NCBI GenBank assembly: GCA_021776345.1
Contig: JAJFGC010000042.1
Location: 1 to 34,193, forward strand
Direction of reading: 5' to 3'
Length of the DNA stretch: 34,193 nt
Source: Hyphococcus sp.
GTDB taxonomy: Bacteria; Pseudomonadota; Alphaproteobacteria; Caulobacterales; Parvularculaceae
Made by a program: the position numbers and the translations under genes. This document shows, piece by piece, positions 24,324-32,153 of the stretch; the stretch's first letter is position 1, and every line of letters begins with the position of its first letter. The notes under the pieces were generated by a model, which was not told the origin of the DNA, did not search any database, and saw only the letters and a program-made list of their open reading frames with translations.

Positions 24324-27242
24324 TTAATCTTGCTCAGAAGGTATTGCGCGGTCCGCAGCTGAGCCGCCTTGGGGCGTGATGGTCAGTGTCGGCGGCGCAA
24401 CCTGAACCCAATCGCGGCTTGAGTTTTGCGGCCGGTTTGCGCCGTTTGACAGCACCAGCGGCGGCGCTGGAACTTCGGTCAATTGCCCGCCGCCAGATTG
24501 CCGGTTCGGTATTGTGAGCGTACGTGACGGGACCGTTTCCTTGGCCGATGGAGACAACGTTACGTTGCGGCCATTTAAAAATTGAGGGGTTTCAACTTCT
24601 ACCCGACGAATATCATTGCCTGGTGTTTGATGCTCCTGCGTTTTCACATCCGGCAGAGCGATCCTGCTTGGCGCAATTTTCCCTCGCAATGGCGTGTCTG
24701 CAACTTCTGCTCTGGGCGCAGGATCGGCTGACGGCGTATACTCTGGATTCTTGACCTCTACCTTCGGTTTGTCAGATACGGATACTTTCTTTGATCCGGC
24801 AGCGGTATCATTCACCATTGACGTGTTTGGAGACGGTACCGGGACAGCGCCATGCGGCTCTTCCGGTTCTTTCGCATCCGGCAATGCTACATCAACGCCT
24901 TTATCAGTATTATAGGCAGGCTTCCCAGTAGGCTGGTGATGGGTTTGTCCTTGATTGTGAGACCCGGAATGATCGCTGTAGTGATCATTCTTTTTCTTGA
25001 TCTCAACGCCTCGCAAATTGTTGTTCAAGGCGCGCTCGGCTTCACTCCCGTCAAATTGGTCTTGCCCTGTGATCGTGCGGTGCAACCTTATCTTATCGAA
25101 ATCAGGATATGCGCATCCACCTTGGTCGAATATTTTACGATTTTGATCATAGAAGCTTCCGCCATTGTTGTTTTGATTTTCTTCGTGCTCAGATTTTGAC
25201 CCATGATTATCTGGCGCAGGTCGGTAGACGTCGTGATTGTTCGGCGCGGGATAAACGCAACCGCCGCGGTCGAAAATTTCGCGATGTCGATCGTAAAAAC
25301 TTCCACCTGTGGCGTCGCCATTAATGACGGGACGATTATTGATCGCGTCCTGCAGAGCGCCGTCAAGAGAGTCGCCTTCGCCGCCAATAGAAATTTTGTT
25401 TTCCGGCGTTGTGCAGTCTTCGTGTTTGCGCTCCATCAGGTCGTAGTAAACCTTGTGGGAGACGTCTTGTTGACCGCTCCAATAATCATACTGGATTTGC
25501 GCGTCTAAATAGGCCGCGAATTCCGGCTTCAGGGGATAAGCCTGAGTAGCGTCGCCCTGGAAAAGCATCTTGCCGAGCGTGGTCAGACGCTTTCCCCATT
25601 CGGCGCGATTGTGCGCTGAAACTTCCCGTGCTTTTGCCGCACGCGCACGCAAGGCTTGCAGTTCTTCATAGGAACAGATGCGGGCCGGTATTGTCGGCAG
25701 ATCATAAGGTTGGAGGGCTGGAACCGGGATTTCAGAAGAAATGCCCGAAAATCCTGGATCAAGCCGACCAACTTGCGTTGCGCCGCCTTCGCCCGAGCAA
25801 TCCTCAACGATAATCGCGTCGGCTTTCGCTTTAATGGCTTCTGCCTCGGCGACAGTCTTGGTCCATTTTGCAACCTCATTGCGCGCTTCAACGCGGGCTT
25901 TGCGCAAGTTTTCGACAAGTTCCGCCGAAGCGTTTGCGTCATGGCTCAAGAGGTCATGATGACCGCCTGCCTGATGCAGACGTTCTTGCCAACGCGACCG
26001 GTTGCTGCGCGCATTCGAAAGCTCAGTGCTTGCACGCATGACAAAGCTTTCTTTGACGCGCTCGAAGCATGTTTTGGTGATATTGACGTCGATGGCCGTG
26101 TATTCAACAAGAGAAATATTATCGACGTGTTTGTACACACCTGGATAGCTCGTGTCACTGACTGGATCGGGGAGAGGTTGACCGTTGGAACAATCAACAA
26201 CAGGAATTTCTTTGACCTTGTCGATTTCGGCGTCAATTGAGTCAACCACCCCGCGCCAGCGACGTTTGTCAGCTTCTGCCTGAGCGATTTTCGCTGGCAG
26301 TTTTGATGCTGCGGCTTTGAATGACTGATATTTTGCAGTCTCAGCACCTAACGTTTCGCGGTCACCGGCTTTGGCCGCAGCGTCGGCATTTCGAAACGCA
26401 GCGTCGCGCTTGGCGTTCAGTTCGGCCAACTTTTCACGGAGCGTAGTTTCGAGATTGCGCGCTTTAACTGCATTTTGCCGCGCTTTGAACCGTAATTCCC
26501 GTAAGTGGTAAAGGAGCTGATCTTTTTCGTCCTGATGGCAGAATTGTTTCGGATGGGACGTCGGAACGTTAACATCAGTATATTCCGCGGTCATTACGAC
26601 TTCGGCAAGAGGATCCGGCATTGAAATCACGGGATTGGCAGTGGTCGGTTGCGCCGGCGCTGCTGTCTTGCAATTTCTGGACGTCGATGCGCTAATAATT
26701 GCGCGCTTGGCCGCGTAGCTGGCGTCAATCGCTTTGATAATGATTTCATATTTGTTCCAATACGTGCCATCGGCGACGGCATCCGCCGTGCCCGGCGCCT
26801 CTTCACTTAATGCGCCGCCGAGATTGTCGGCAACGATGAGGTTGTGCAACGACGTTCTTCGACCGCGATAAGCGCCGATAGCACTTGTTCTTTTTTGGTA
26901 GATAGAATCCAAGTGGGCGAGCGCCGCCTCTTTGGTATCTGGATGAGGCGCGTTGCAGTATGGATTCTTTACGGGAAATCCGTCGAGCTGTTGCTTGATG
27001 ACTTCAAGACGATCGTAGCTTTGTTCAAGCTGACGGTAAACATTCTTCACAACGCCAGCATTGCGTGCGTCGGCGTCAGAGTTGAAGACAAAGCTGACAG
27101 TCAACGCGAGAAACGCCAGGAACAAGTGCTTGATTTCCCGGCTGACTGAAAATTCTCTAAAGTTGGATTGTGCACCCTGAAGGTCAATTGATAAGCGCGG
27201 TTCAATGTTAGTGTTTTCGATTTGTATTGTTTGCGTGGTCAT
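24324..27242 (-). CDS. Large exported protein of Cys-flanked coiled-helix modules with Pro-rich tail
   Basis: I do not recognise a family for this 972-residue protein. An N-terminal cytoplasmic stretch of about 37 residues precedes one hydrophobic helix (38-54) ending NSDADA, so it is exported or anchored. Four modules of Ala/Lys/Glu/Arg-rich helices follow, each beginning and ending with Cys: C96-C191, C235-C351, C392-C482 and C523-C610. Three of the closing Cys are preceded by Asp (DC). These are the only Cys before residue 650, so I infer four disulfide-locked helical hairpins. A short repeat with GGSFYD and GGC(V/A)YP occurs twice (646-665, 694-713), and the tail from about 770 is rich in Pro, Asn and Gln. 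AGGAG lies before the ATG. The gene follows the CsgG-like gene; a secretion or envelope-structure role is a guess. Confidence 0.8.
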   Translation of the reverse strand: MTTQTIQIENTNIEPRLSIDLQGAQSNFREFSVSREIKHLFLAFLALTVSFVFNSDADARNAGVVKNVYRQLEQSYDRLEVIKQQLDGFPVKNPYCNAPHPDTKEAALAHLDSIYQKRTSAIGAYRGRRTSLHNLIVADNLGGALSEEAPGTADAVADGTYWNKYEIIIKAIDASYAAKRAIISASTSRNCKTAAPAQPTTANPVISMPDPLAEVVMTAEYTDVNVPTSHPKQFCHQDEKDQLLYHLRELRFKARQNAVKARNLETTLREKLAELNAKRDAAFRNADAAAKAGDRETLGAETAKYQSFKAAASKLPAKIAQAEADKRRWRGVVDSIDAEIDKVKEIPVVDCSNGQPLPDPVSDTSYPGVYKHVDNISLVEYTAIDVNITKTCFERVKESFVMRASTELSNARSNRSRWQERLHQAGGHHDLLSHDANASAELVENLRKARVEARNEVAKWTKTVAEAEAIKAKADAIIVEDCSGEGGATQVGRLDPGFSGISSEIPVPALQPYDLPTIPARICSYEELQALRARAAKAREVSAHNRAEWGKRLTTLGKMLFQGDATQAYPLKPEFAAYLDAQIQYDYWSGQQDVSHKVYYDLMERKHEDCTTPENKISIGGEGDSLDGALQDAINNRPVINGDATGGSFYDRHREIFDRGGCVYPAPNNHDVYRPAPDNHGSKSEHEENQNNNGGSFYDQNRKIFDQGGCAYPDFDKIRLHRTITGQDQFDGSEAERALNNNLRGVEIKKKNDHYSDHSGSHNQGQTHHQPTGKPAYNTDKGVDVALPDAKEPEEPHGAVPVPSPNTSMVNDTAAGSKKVSVSDKPKVEVKNPEYTPSADPAPRAEVADTPLRGKIAPSRIALPDVKTQEHQTPGNDIRRVEVETPQFLNGRNVTLSPSAKETVPSRTLTIPNRQSGGGQLTEVPAPPLVLSNGANRPQNSSRDWVQVAPPTLTITPQGGSAADRAIPSEQD
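25104..25307 (-). repeat. Twofold protein repeat in the 972-residue protein
   Basis: Two copies of a 20-residue unit (residues 646-665 and 694-713) start 48 residues apart. Each contains GGSFYD, then (R/K)(E/K)IFD(R/Q)GGC and YP. They are separated by an Asn/His-rich linker with the doubled phrase YRPAPDNH/YPAPNNH. Each copy holds one Cys (C662, C710), which may pair with each other. Confidence 0.7.
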
Positions 27243-27269
27243 GATGGTTTCTCCTTTGAATAAAAAGCT

Positions 27270-27299
27270 GCCGCCCGGCGCGGGGTTGCGCCGGGCGGC
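27270..27299 (-). terminator. Intrinsic terminator between the csgG-like gene and the 972-residue gene
   Basis: A perfect 12-base inverted repeat (27270-27281 and 27288-27299, GCCGCCCGGCGC/GCGCCGGGCGGC) with a six-base loop is followed on the minus strand by AGCTTTTTATTC. It lies ten bases after the csgG-like stop and only 27 bases before the next ATG, leaving no room for a separate promoter, so it probably acts as a partial terminator. Confidence 0.85.
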
Positions 27300-27308
27300 C
27301 CGGGGCTA

Positions 27309-28343
27309 CTACTCAGCCCCGTTCGCTCCCCCAAGCTGGGCAAGCTGTTGATTGGAATAGGTGAGGATGTCGCCAGGCTCTGGCGCAGTCATTGCGCTGA
27401 AGCGGGCGCGTGCATATTGCTCGGAGACAGTTGAGACGGTGGCGTGACCGATTTCAGCTTTCTCCATACCGAGGAGGGCGCCCGTGATCGGATCGTTGAT
27501 CTGCTCGACGATGCGATAAATCTTCAGCGTGTCGCCAGCTCGCAGTCCTGCGTCGGCGCCGACATTGACGTAAAGTGTGTCAGCATTCACCTGGGCGACA
27601 TGTGCGGACCATGTGCGGTTCGCGAGGCTATCGGAGATGCGATAAGACGCTTGCGAAATTGCTTCGCGTGCAGCCTGGCCGAGCGGCGTGTTTTTGAATG
27701 TGTTGGCGCCAATGTTCAGACCGCTCTTTGAGGCGGAGACTGCGATTGATTTGCTTTTAACTTTGCGTTTGACCGAAAAGCTTTCGACGACTTCGCCGCT
27801 TGTTGAATCGATGACTTGAAAATCGATCGAGATGCGGCCGGTTCGTGATTGCGGGCTGATGCCGCCGAGAACGCCGCCAATCTGGCCACCGACGGAAATG
27901 CCGCCGCCTTTTTCTGAAAGGGTAAAGTCAGTAACCGTACCGCGCACCAGATATTGAGCGCCGAGCAGCTGGCCAGGGGTTGCGGTTTGACGAGCAGTGA
28001 GGCCGCTATTTGAAAGTTGCTGTTCGTAGAGCGCCGCATCGAGATGGCTGCGATTGGCAATGCGGAACTGGTTGGTCTGTGACAGCTCGGTTTCGAGCAT
28101 CGCCGCGAGACCGCCGCCAGCTTGCCATTCGCCATATTGGTAAAGGAAGGCGCCGTTTGCGCCGAAATCGATGACGGCGACCGATTTTTTCGGGCCCATG
28201 CGGGTTTCGGTTTCGGCGTATTCGCTTGGGTTGGTGTCTTGAGCGACGACCGGCGCCGCAGCGAAACCGGCCATCAAAGCGGCCATGGCCGCGATTGAGG
28301 CAGATTTAAAAAAGCTTTTGTTTCTCAGTGTGTTCGTGACCAT
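27309..28343 (-). CDS. CsgG-like exported protein without lipobox
   Basis: The protein has 344 residues and a signal peptide (about 1-35, AAAPVVAQ/DTNP) with no Cys at the cleavage site, unlike CsgG and HfaB lipoproteins. The CsgG-like domain (about 52-245) shows VAVIDFGANGAF, a LETELSQTNQFRIANR block, YLVRGTVTDF and a Gly-rich GGGISVGGQIGGVLGG hairpin, then a conserved-looking helix AAREAISQASYRISDSLANR. The C-terminal 80 residues form a beta domain with VGADAGLRAGDTLKIYR, resembling the FlgT/SH3-like end domain. CsgG folds form outer-membrane or periplasmic oligomeric rings. GGAGAG before the ATG at 28343 decides the start; the longer frame from 28553 crosses the promoter. A CRP-like site lies 86.5 bp upstream. 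Confidence 0.83.
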   Translation of the reverse strand: MVTNTLRNKSFFKSASIAAMAALMAGFAAAPVVAQDTNPSEYAETETRMGPKKSVAVIDFGANGAFLYQYGEWQAGGGLAAMLETELSQTNQFRIANRSHLDAALYEQQLSNSGLTARQTATPGQLLGAQYLVRGTVTDFTLSEKGGGISVGGQIGGVLGGISPQSRTGRISIDFQVIDSTSGEVVESFSVKRKVKSKSIAVSASKSGLNIGANTFKNTPLGQAAREAISQASYRISDSLANRTWSAHVAQVNADTLYVNVGADAGLRAGDTLKIYRIVEQINDPITGALLGMEKAEIGHATVSTVSEQYARARFSAMTAPEPGDILTYSNQQLAQLGGANGAE

Positions 28344-28394
28344 TTCTTCTCTCCGTGGGGTTAACGCCGTGGCGTTTTCTTGATTGCTGGGAGG

Positions 28395-28438
28395 AAGATA
28401 TGAGTGAGGCAGGAAATCGGCTGTGAGCCAGCGCACAG
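28395..28438 (-). promoter_or_regulatory. CRP-like site and candidate promoter of the csgG-like gene
   Basis: TGTGA-N6-GCACA at 28422-28437 matches the CRP consensus TGTGA-N6-TCACA except at one base. On the minus strand it reads TGTGCGCTGGCTCACA. A -10-like TATCTT (28400-28395) would set the start of transcription near 28388, which places the site at -41.5, the class II activator position, and gives a 45-base leader. The site centre is 86.5 bp from the csgG-like ATG. It also lies 137 bp before the divergent gene at 28567. Confidence 0.62.
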
Positions 28439-28566
28439 GGTAAACTGGTTTATCGAAATTAAGGCTGTTTTGCGCCTCACCGCCCCACGTGACGGGGCTT
28501 GGGTACGGCGCTATAGTTAAAAATGGAGAGAAATACCGGGCGCTCGTCGCCATGGGGAGGGGCCAA

Positions 28567-29259
28567 ATGACCCAAATTCGGCTTTGTGCGCTCGCTTTTG
28601 GCGTCAGCGCTTTTGTGAACGTCGCGGCAGCGGATGATCGTCCGTTGGCGTTGGTAGAGCATGTTGATGCGCCGGCCGCAGGTATTGCCGCGTTCGACTA
28701 TGTCTATGTCGATGACAAGATTGATTTGCGCCCGGACGGTGAGTTGCATCTGGCTTATTTTGATCGATGCGAGGTCGAGGTTTTTACAGGCGGCGTCATT
28801 AAGCTGAAAGAAGACGACATCAAAATTTCAAAAGGCGGCGTTTCGTCAAAACAAGCGCGCGCCTGCCAAACAGCATCTCTTGCGTTGTCCGACGACGCGA
28901 AGGAGGCCGGCGCCGCGGTTAAGCGCGTCTCGCCTTTTGCCGCCGAAGGTTGGCGCGAAATTTCGATAGCGGTTGCGACGCCGCGTTTCATTTGGCCTAA
29001 ACCGGAAAAAACGGATGTCAGCTCTTTTGTGAGAATTTTCCTGCTTGAAGCTGATCCAGCCGTGCAAGTCTGGCAAGGCGCCGCGGATGAAAACCATTTG
29101 ACCTATCCCGCAGAGGCGCCAGCGCTGGAAGTGGGTTTGCCATACCGCGTTGACGTCTCCCATAACGGCAAGACTATCCATTCAGCAGTCTTCTCAATAG
29201 ATCCCAACCTGGAATTACCCGAAAGCATTCTCACTACTGCGGTGCCTCTTGGTCTCTAG
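28567..29259 (+). CDS. Small exported protein paired with the adenylate cyclase (FecR-like strands)
   Basis: This 230-residue protein has a clear signal peptide (about 1-23, SAFVNVAAA/DD). The next part, KIDLRPDGELHLAYFDRCEVEVFTGGVIKL (51-80), resembles the short beta repeats of FecR-type periplasmic domains. C68 and C100 could form a disulfide. The C-terminal part (120-215) looks like another beta domain, with PYRVDVSHNGKTIHSAVFS. The family is not certain. The ATG at 28567 is chosen because GGGAGGGG precedes it. It overlaps the cyclase gene, and FecR-like genes often neighbour CHASE2 cyclases, so I infer that it supplies a periplasmic input to the CHASE2 sensor. TATAGT near 28511 is a possible -10 hexamer. 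Confidence 0.75.
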   Translation: MTQIRLCALAFGVSAFVNVAAADDRPLALVEHVDAPAAGIAAFDYVYVDDKIDLRPDGELHLAYFDRCEVEVFTGGVIKLKEDDIKISKGGVSSKQARACQTASLALSDDAKEAGAAVKRVSPFAAEGWREISIAVATPRFIWPKPEKTDVSSFVRIFLLEADPAVQVWQGAADENHLTYPAEAPALEVGLPYRVDVSHNGKTIHSAVFSIDPNLELPESILTTAVPLGL

Positions 29260-31132
29260 TCACAGCAGCGTCAACGCAAGAGCTTGGCGAGCAAAGCAAT
29301 ACCGGTTTCATATTGCGGCGTTTTTGTCGGTCGCTTTTGCGTTGCTGGCAGCGTCGCCGCAGGCGGATTACCTGACCCGGCTAGGCGGTGACTTTCTGAC
29401 GCCACTGGCGGCGAGGGTTCATCACCCCACGTCAACTTCTGACATGACTCCAATCGTTCTCGTTGTGATCGACGAAATCACACACAATTCGGCGCCGTTT
29501 TCAGAAACACCGGAAGTCGCCTGGACGCCATTTCTGGGTGAAGTCATTGCATCCATTAGCGAAGCCGAGCCGGCAGTTATTGGCCTTGATATGATTTTCC
29601 CAAAATCAATCGCCGGACGTAATCTTGCTCCCGGCTATGACCGGACATTTTTACAAGCGCTGGCGGCGGCGGGCAGATCGGGCAAGCTGGTGCTCGCCGA
29701 GGCCAGGCTCTCCGAGACACCGATCAGGCCCTATAAAGGCCAGGAAATAGCGGTTGGCGGCGCCAAAAACATAAGCCCGATCCACTTAACGCCTGATGCG
29801 GATAATATTGTTCGCCGACACCCCGTTTTTTTGCCTCTCGACGACGGAAGCAACGTTCGCTCTTTCGCCGCGGAGCTTTCCGCGCGTGCGGGTATCGCTC
29901 CTGAGGACAATATCCTAATTGATTACGTAACGCCGGTGAGTAACTTTCCGACCTATCGGTTTGCTGATTTGTATCATTGCTTGCAGCGGAGCGAAAACGA
30001 GGCTTTTGACATCTTTCGCGATAAGATCGTTGTTATTGGCACAGCGCTTGATATCGAAGACCGTCACGTCGCGGCAAACCGTTTTCAGCGACACAAAGAT
30101 CCGGATATTCTGGACTTTGGTTGTGGTGTTCAGCACCGTGACGCAGGACGAACAATCGCACGCGCTTCAACGGCCGGAGTTTTTGTTGAGGCCCGTGCTG
30201 CGTATACATTTTTGAACAGTACGGCGCCTCAACCGCTAGGTCGTATTTCGGTTTTGCTGACGACGCTGATTTTTCTGGCAACGCTCAGTTTTGTTTTCTT
30301 TCGCTTAGGCCCTGTTCTTGGTTTTTTGCTTTTTATTGGCGCTGCCGCCGCGCTCTGGATTGTTAGCGCCGTCTCGCTTGCGGGCGGTGTTTTGTTGCCA
30401 GCCTTGCCCTGGCTGCTTGTGAGCTTCGCTTTATATGTTGTGCTCTATGGATATCGGGTTATTCTTGAAGACCAGTCGAAACGCTGGGTGACGCACGCGT
30501 TTGAGCATTATCTAAATCCAGCACTCGTTAATCAGCTAACGGAAAACCCTGACGATTTGAAGCTCGGCGGTGAGCGCAGGCGCGTGGCAGTTCTGTTTGC
30601 AGATCTCGCAGGCTTTACCACCACCAGCGAAGAAATGGCGGATGAGCCGGAAGCGCTGGTCGCTCATCTCAATCGATTTTTCGAAGTTATGGCGAGTAAC
30701 ATTGAGCTTCATGATGGCTATATCGATAAGTTCATTGGGGATGCGGTGATGGGCGTCTGGGGTGCGCCGGTTGAATTGGCCGCCCCTGAAGAGGCGGCGG
30801 TCACCGCAGCGATTGCGTGCGCAAAAGCTGTGGAGGCGCACAATCAGAGCGCCGCTATGTCAATCAAAATGCGCATCGGCATTAGCGCCGGTGAGGTTAT
30901 CGCCGGCAATCTTGGGTCGGAAGATCGGTTTAACTACACGGTTATTGGCGATGCTGTGAACCGCGCGGCGCGTCTTGAACAAGAAAACAAGCGCCTTGGC
31001 ACTCAAATATTGTTTGATGGATCGATTGCGGATCATCTGCCGAAAACAATCGCGACGCGGTTTCTCGAAGAAATTCAATTGCGCGGACAAACGAGTGTGA
31101 CGAGAGTTTATTCTTTGGATAGTGAAAATTAG
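29249..31132 (+). CDS. CHASE2-domain class III adenylate cyclase
   Basis: The protein has 627 residues. One membrane helix (about 19-37) is followed by a periplasmic CHASE2 sensor (about 45-330, with VLVVIDEITHNSAPF and VIGLDMIFPKS), three membrane helices (about 333-402) and a cytoplasmic class III cyclase domain (440-627). Catalytic residues are intact: metal ligands D452 in FADLAGF and D498 in KFIGDAVMG, and N571 and R575 in VNRAAR. K494 and D568 are the pair that selects ATP, so the product should be cAMP rather than cGMP. The start is a TTG at 29249 that overlaps the preceding gene by eleven bases; no ATG fits. It would produce the ligand of the Crp-like protein encoded at 23495-24199. 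Confidence 0.92.
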   Translation: MVSSHSSVNARAWRAKQYRFHIAAFLSVAFALLAASPQADYLTRLGGDFLTPLAARVHHPTSTSDMTPIVLVVIDEITHNSAPFSETPEVAWTPFLGEVIASISEAEPAVIGLDMIFPKSIAGRNLAPGYDRTFLQALAAAGRSGKLVLAEARLSETPIRPYKGQEIAVGGAKNISPIHLTPDADNIVRRHPVFLPLDDGSNVRSFAAELSARAGIAPEDNILIDYVTPVSNFPTYRFADLYHCLQRSENEAFDIFRDKIVVIGTALDIEDRHVAANRFQRHKDPDILDFGCGVQHRDAGRTIARASTAGVFVEARAAYTFLNSTAPQPLGRISVLLTTLIFLATLSFVFFRLGPVLGFLLFIGAAAALWIVSAVSLAGGVLLPALPWLLVSFALYVVLYGYRVILEDQSKRWVTHAFEHYLNPALVNQLTENPDDLKLGGERRRVAVLFADLAGFTTTSEEMADEPEALVAHLNRFFEVMASNIELHDGYIDKFIGDAVMGVWGAPVELAAPEEAAVTAAIACAKAVEAHNQSAAMSIKMRIGISAGEVIAGNLGSEDRFNYTVIGDAVNRAARLEQENKRLGTQILFDGSIADHLPKTIATRFLEEIQLRGQTSVTRVYSLDSEN

Positions 31133-31212
31133 ACCGGAATTCGGGCTTTGGGTAAGTTGCTCTAAGGTGAAAGTTTCGGCATTCTGAAATTGAATTGCCG
31201 GGGAGAAATCTG

Positions 31213-32121
31213 ATGCATAACAACAAGACCATTTCCCGCCGCGCCGTTGCCTCTGGCATTGCCGGATTGACGGCTGCCGCGGTAACCCCTGCAAAAGCGC
31301 AAATCAGCCTCGATTTTGGCAAGTTAAAAGACATTGGCCGCATGCTGAAAACCGTCAGCCTTGATGAAGAGGACGAGGTTGATTTAGGCAATGATTTGTT
31401 CGGTGCGCTGATCCAGACCCTTGGCGGAATTTATCGAAATTCCGACGCCCAGTCCGCCGTGTCATCGATCGCAACGAGACTTTTCGAAACCAGTGCGCGC
31501 AAAGCGTTCGGTTGGGAGGTTGTGATCGTTGACAGTAACGAGGTGAATGCATGGGCGCTGCCCGGCGGCAAGATTGGCGTCAACAAGGGGTTGTTGCGCT
31601 ATGTCGATAGCGAGGATGAACTCGCAGCGGTCATCGCGCATGAGATGGGGCACGCCGAGTTTAGTCACGCCGCAACAGAAATGAAGAAGAAGGCCTTTTA
31701 CTCAGGGCTTTCGACTGCAGCGCAGGCGGCGGCGGTGGCGGCGACTGATAAAGAAACGCGTATTGGCGCCGGGGCGGGGGCAAAGGGAATCGCGTTGCCG
31801 ATGATGCGGTTGGTGACGGCGGGTTATGCCAGAGATCTCGAAACCGAAGCCGACATGCATATTGTCAGCACATTTGCAAAAACCGGTTACAACATCCTGG
31901 GCGGCGCGAGTTTTTACAAAACGCTTATCGACATTATTCCCAAGAAGGCAAAAGGCACAACGTCATTATTTGCCGGTCATCCGGAAACGGAAAAGCGTAT
32001 TGCCAATTTGCAAGCGGCGAGCGTTGGCGCGCCTGAAAATGAGAAGATATTCAATCCAGATTTTTATGCGTTGAAACAGTCATTTCCAACTCGCAAAATA
32101 TATAAGCGAACGACGGGTTAG
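31213..32121 (+). CDS. M48-family metalloprotease with twin-arginine-type signal
   Basis: This 302-residue exported protease has the zinc site HEMGH at 143-147 and the third ligand in LETEAD (E210), the arrangement of M48 (BepA/YcaL/Oma1-like) peptidases. The N-terminus SRRAVASGIAGLTAAAV is a likely Tat or general signal ending near AKAQ. No membrane helices follow, so it should be soluble in the periplasm; family members degrade or assist folding of outer-membrane proteins. GGGGAG before the ATG at 31213 decides the start; an upstream in-frame start at 31195 has no good site. It follows the cyclase by 80 bases and may have its own promoter. Its C-terminal codons form part of a hairpin. Confidence 0.9.
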   Translation: MHNNKTISRRAVASGIAGLTAAAVTPAKAQISLDFGKLKDIGRMLKTVSLDEEDEVDLGNDLFGALIQTLGGIYRNSDAQSAVSSIATRLFETSARKAFGWEVVIVDSNEVNAWALPGGKIGVNKGLLRYVDSEDELAAVIAHEMGHAEFSHAATEMKKKAFYSGLSTAAQAAAVAATDKETRIGAGAGAKGIALPMMRLVTAGYARDLETEADMHIVSTFAKTGYNILGGASFYKTLIDIIPKKAKGTTSLFAGHPETEKRIANLQAASVGAPENEKIFNPDFYALKQSFPTRKIYKRTTG

Positions 32122-32135
32122 CGGCGTTCGCTTAT
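32102..32135. terminator. Hairpin between convergent M48 and VWA genes
   Basis: Perfect 11-base arms (ATAAGCGAACG at 32102-32112 and CGTTCGCTTAT at 32125-32135) enclose a 12-base loop containing the M48 stop codon. No long T tract follows on either strand (TATATTTTG on the minus side is the best), so it may be a bidirectional but weak terminator. Confidence 0.55.
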
Positions 32136-32153
32136 TAGTCCTGCGGTTTTGCC

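Noticed and set aside
25656-26240. 194-codon open frame on the plus strand within the 972-residue gene
   Set aside because: It is the antisense shadow of a strongly supported coding region, with no ribosome site or recognisable protein features.
28344-28553. Longer csgG-like reading frame starting at 28553
   Set aside because: It covers the CRP-like site and promoter region and puts about 70 non-signal residues before a clear signal peptide.
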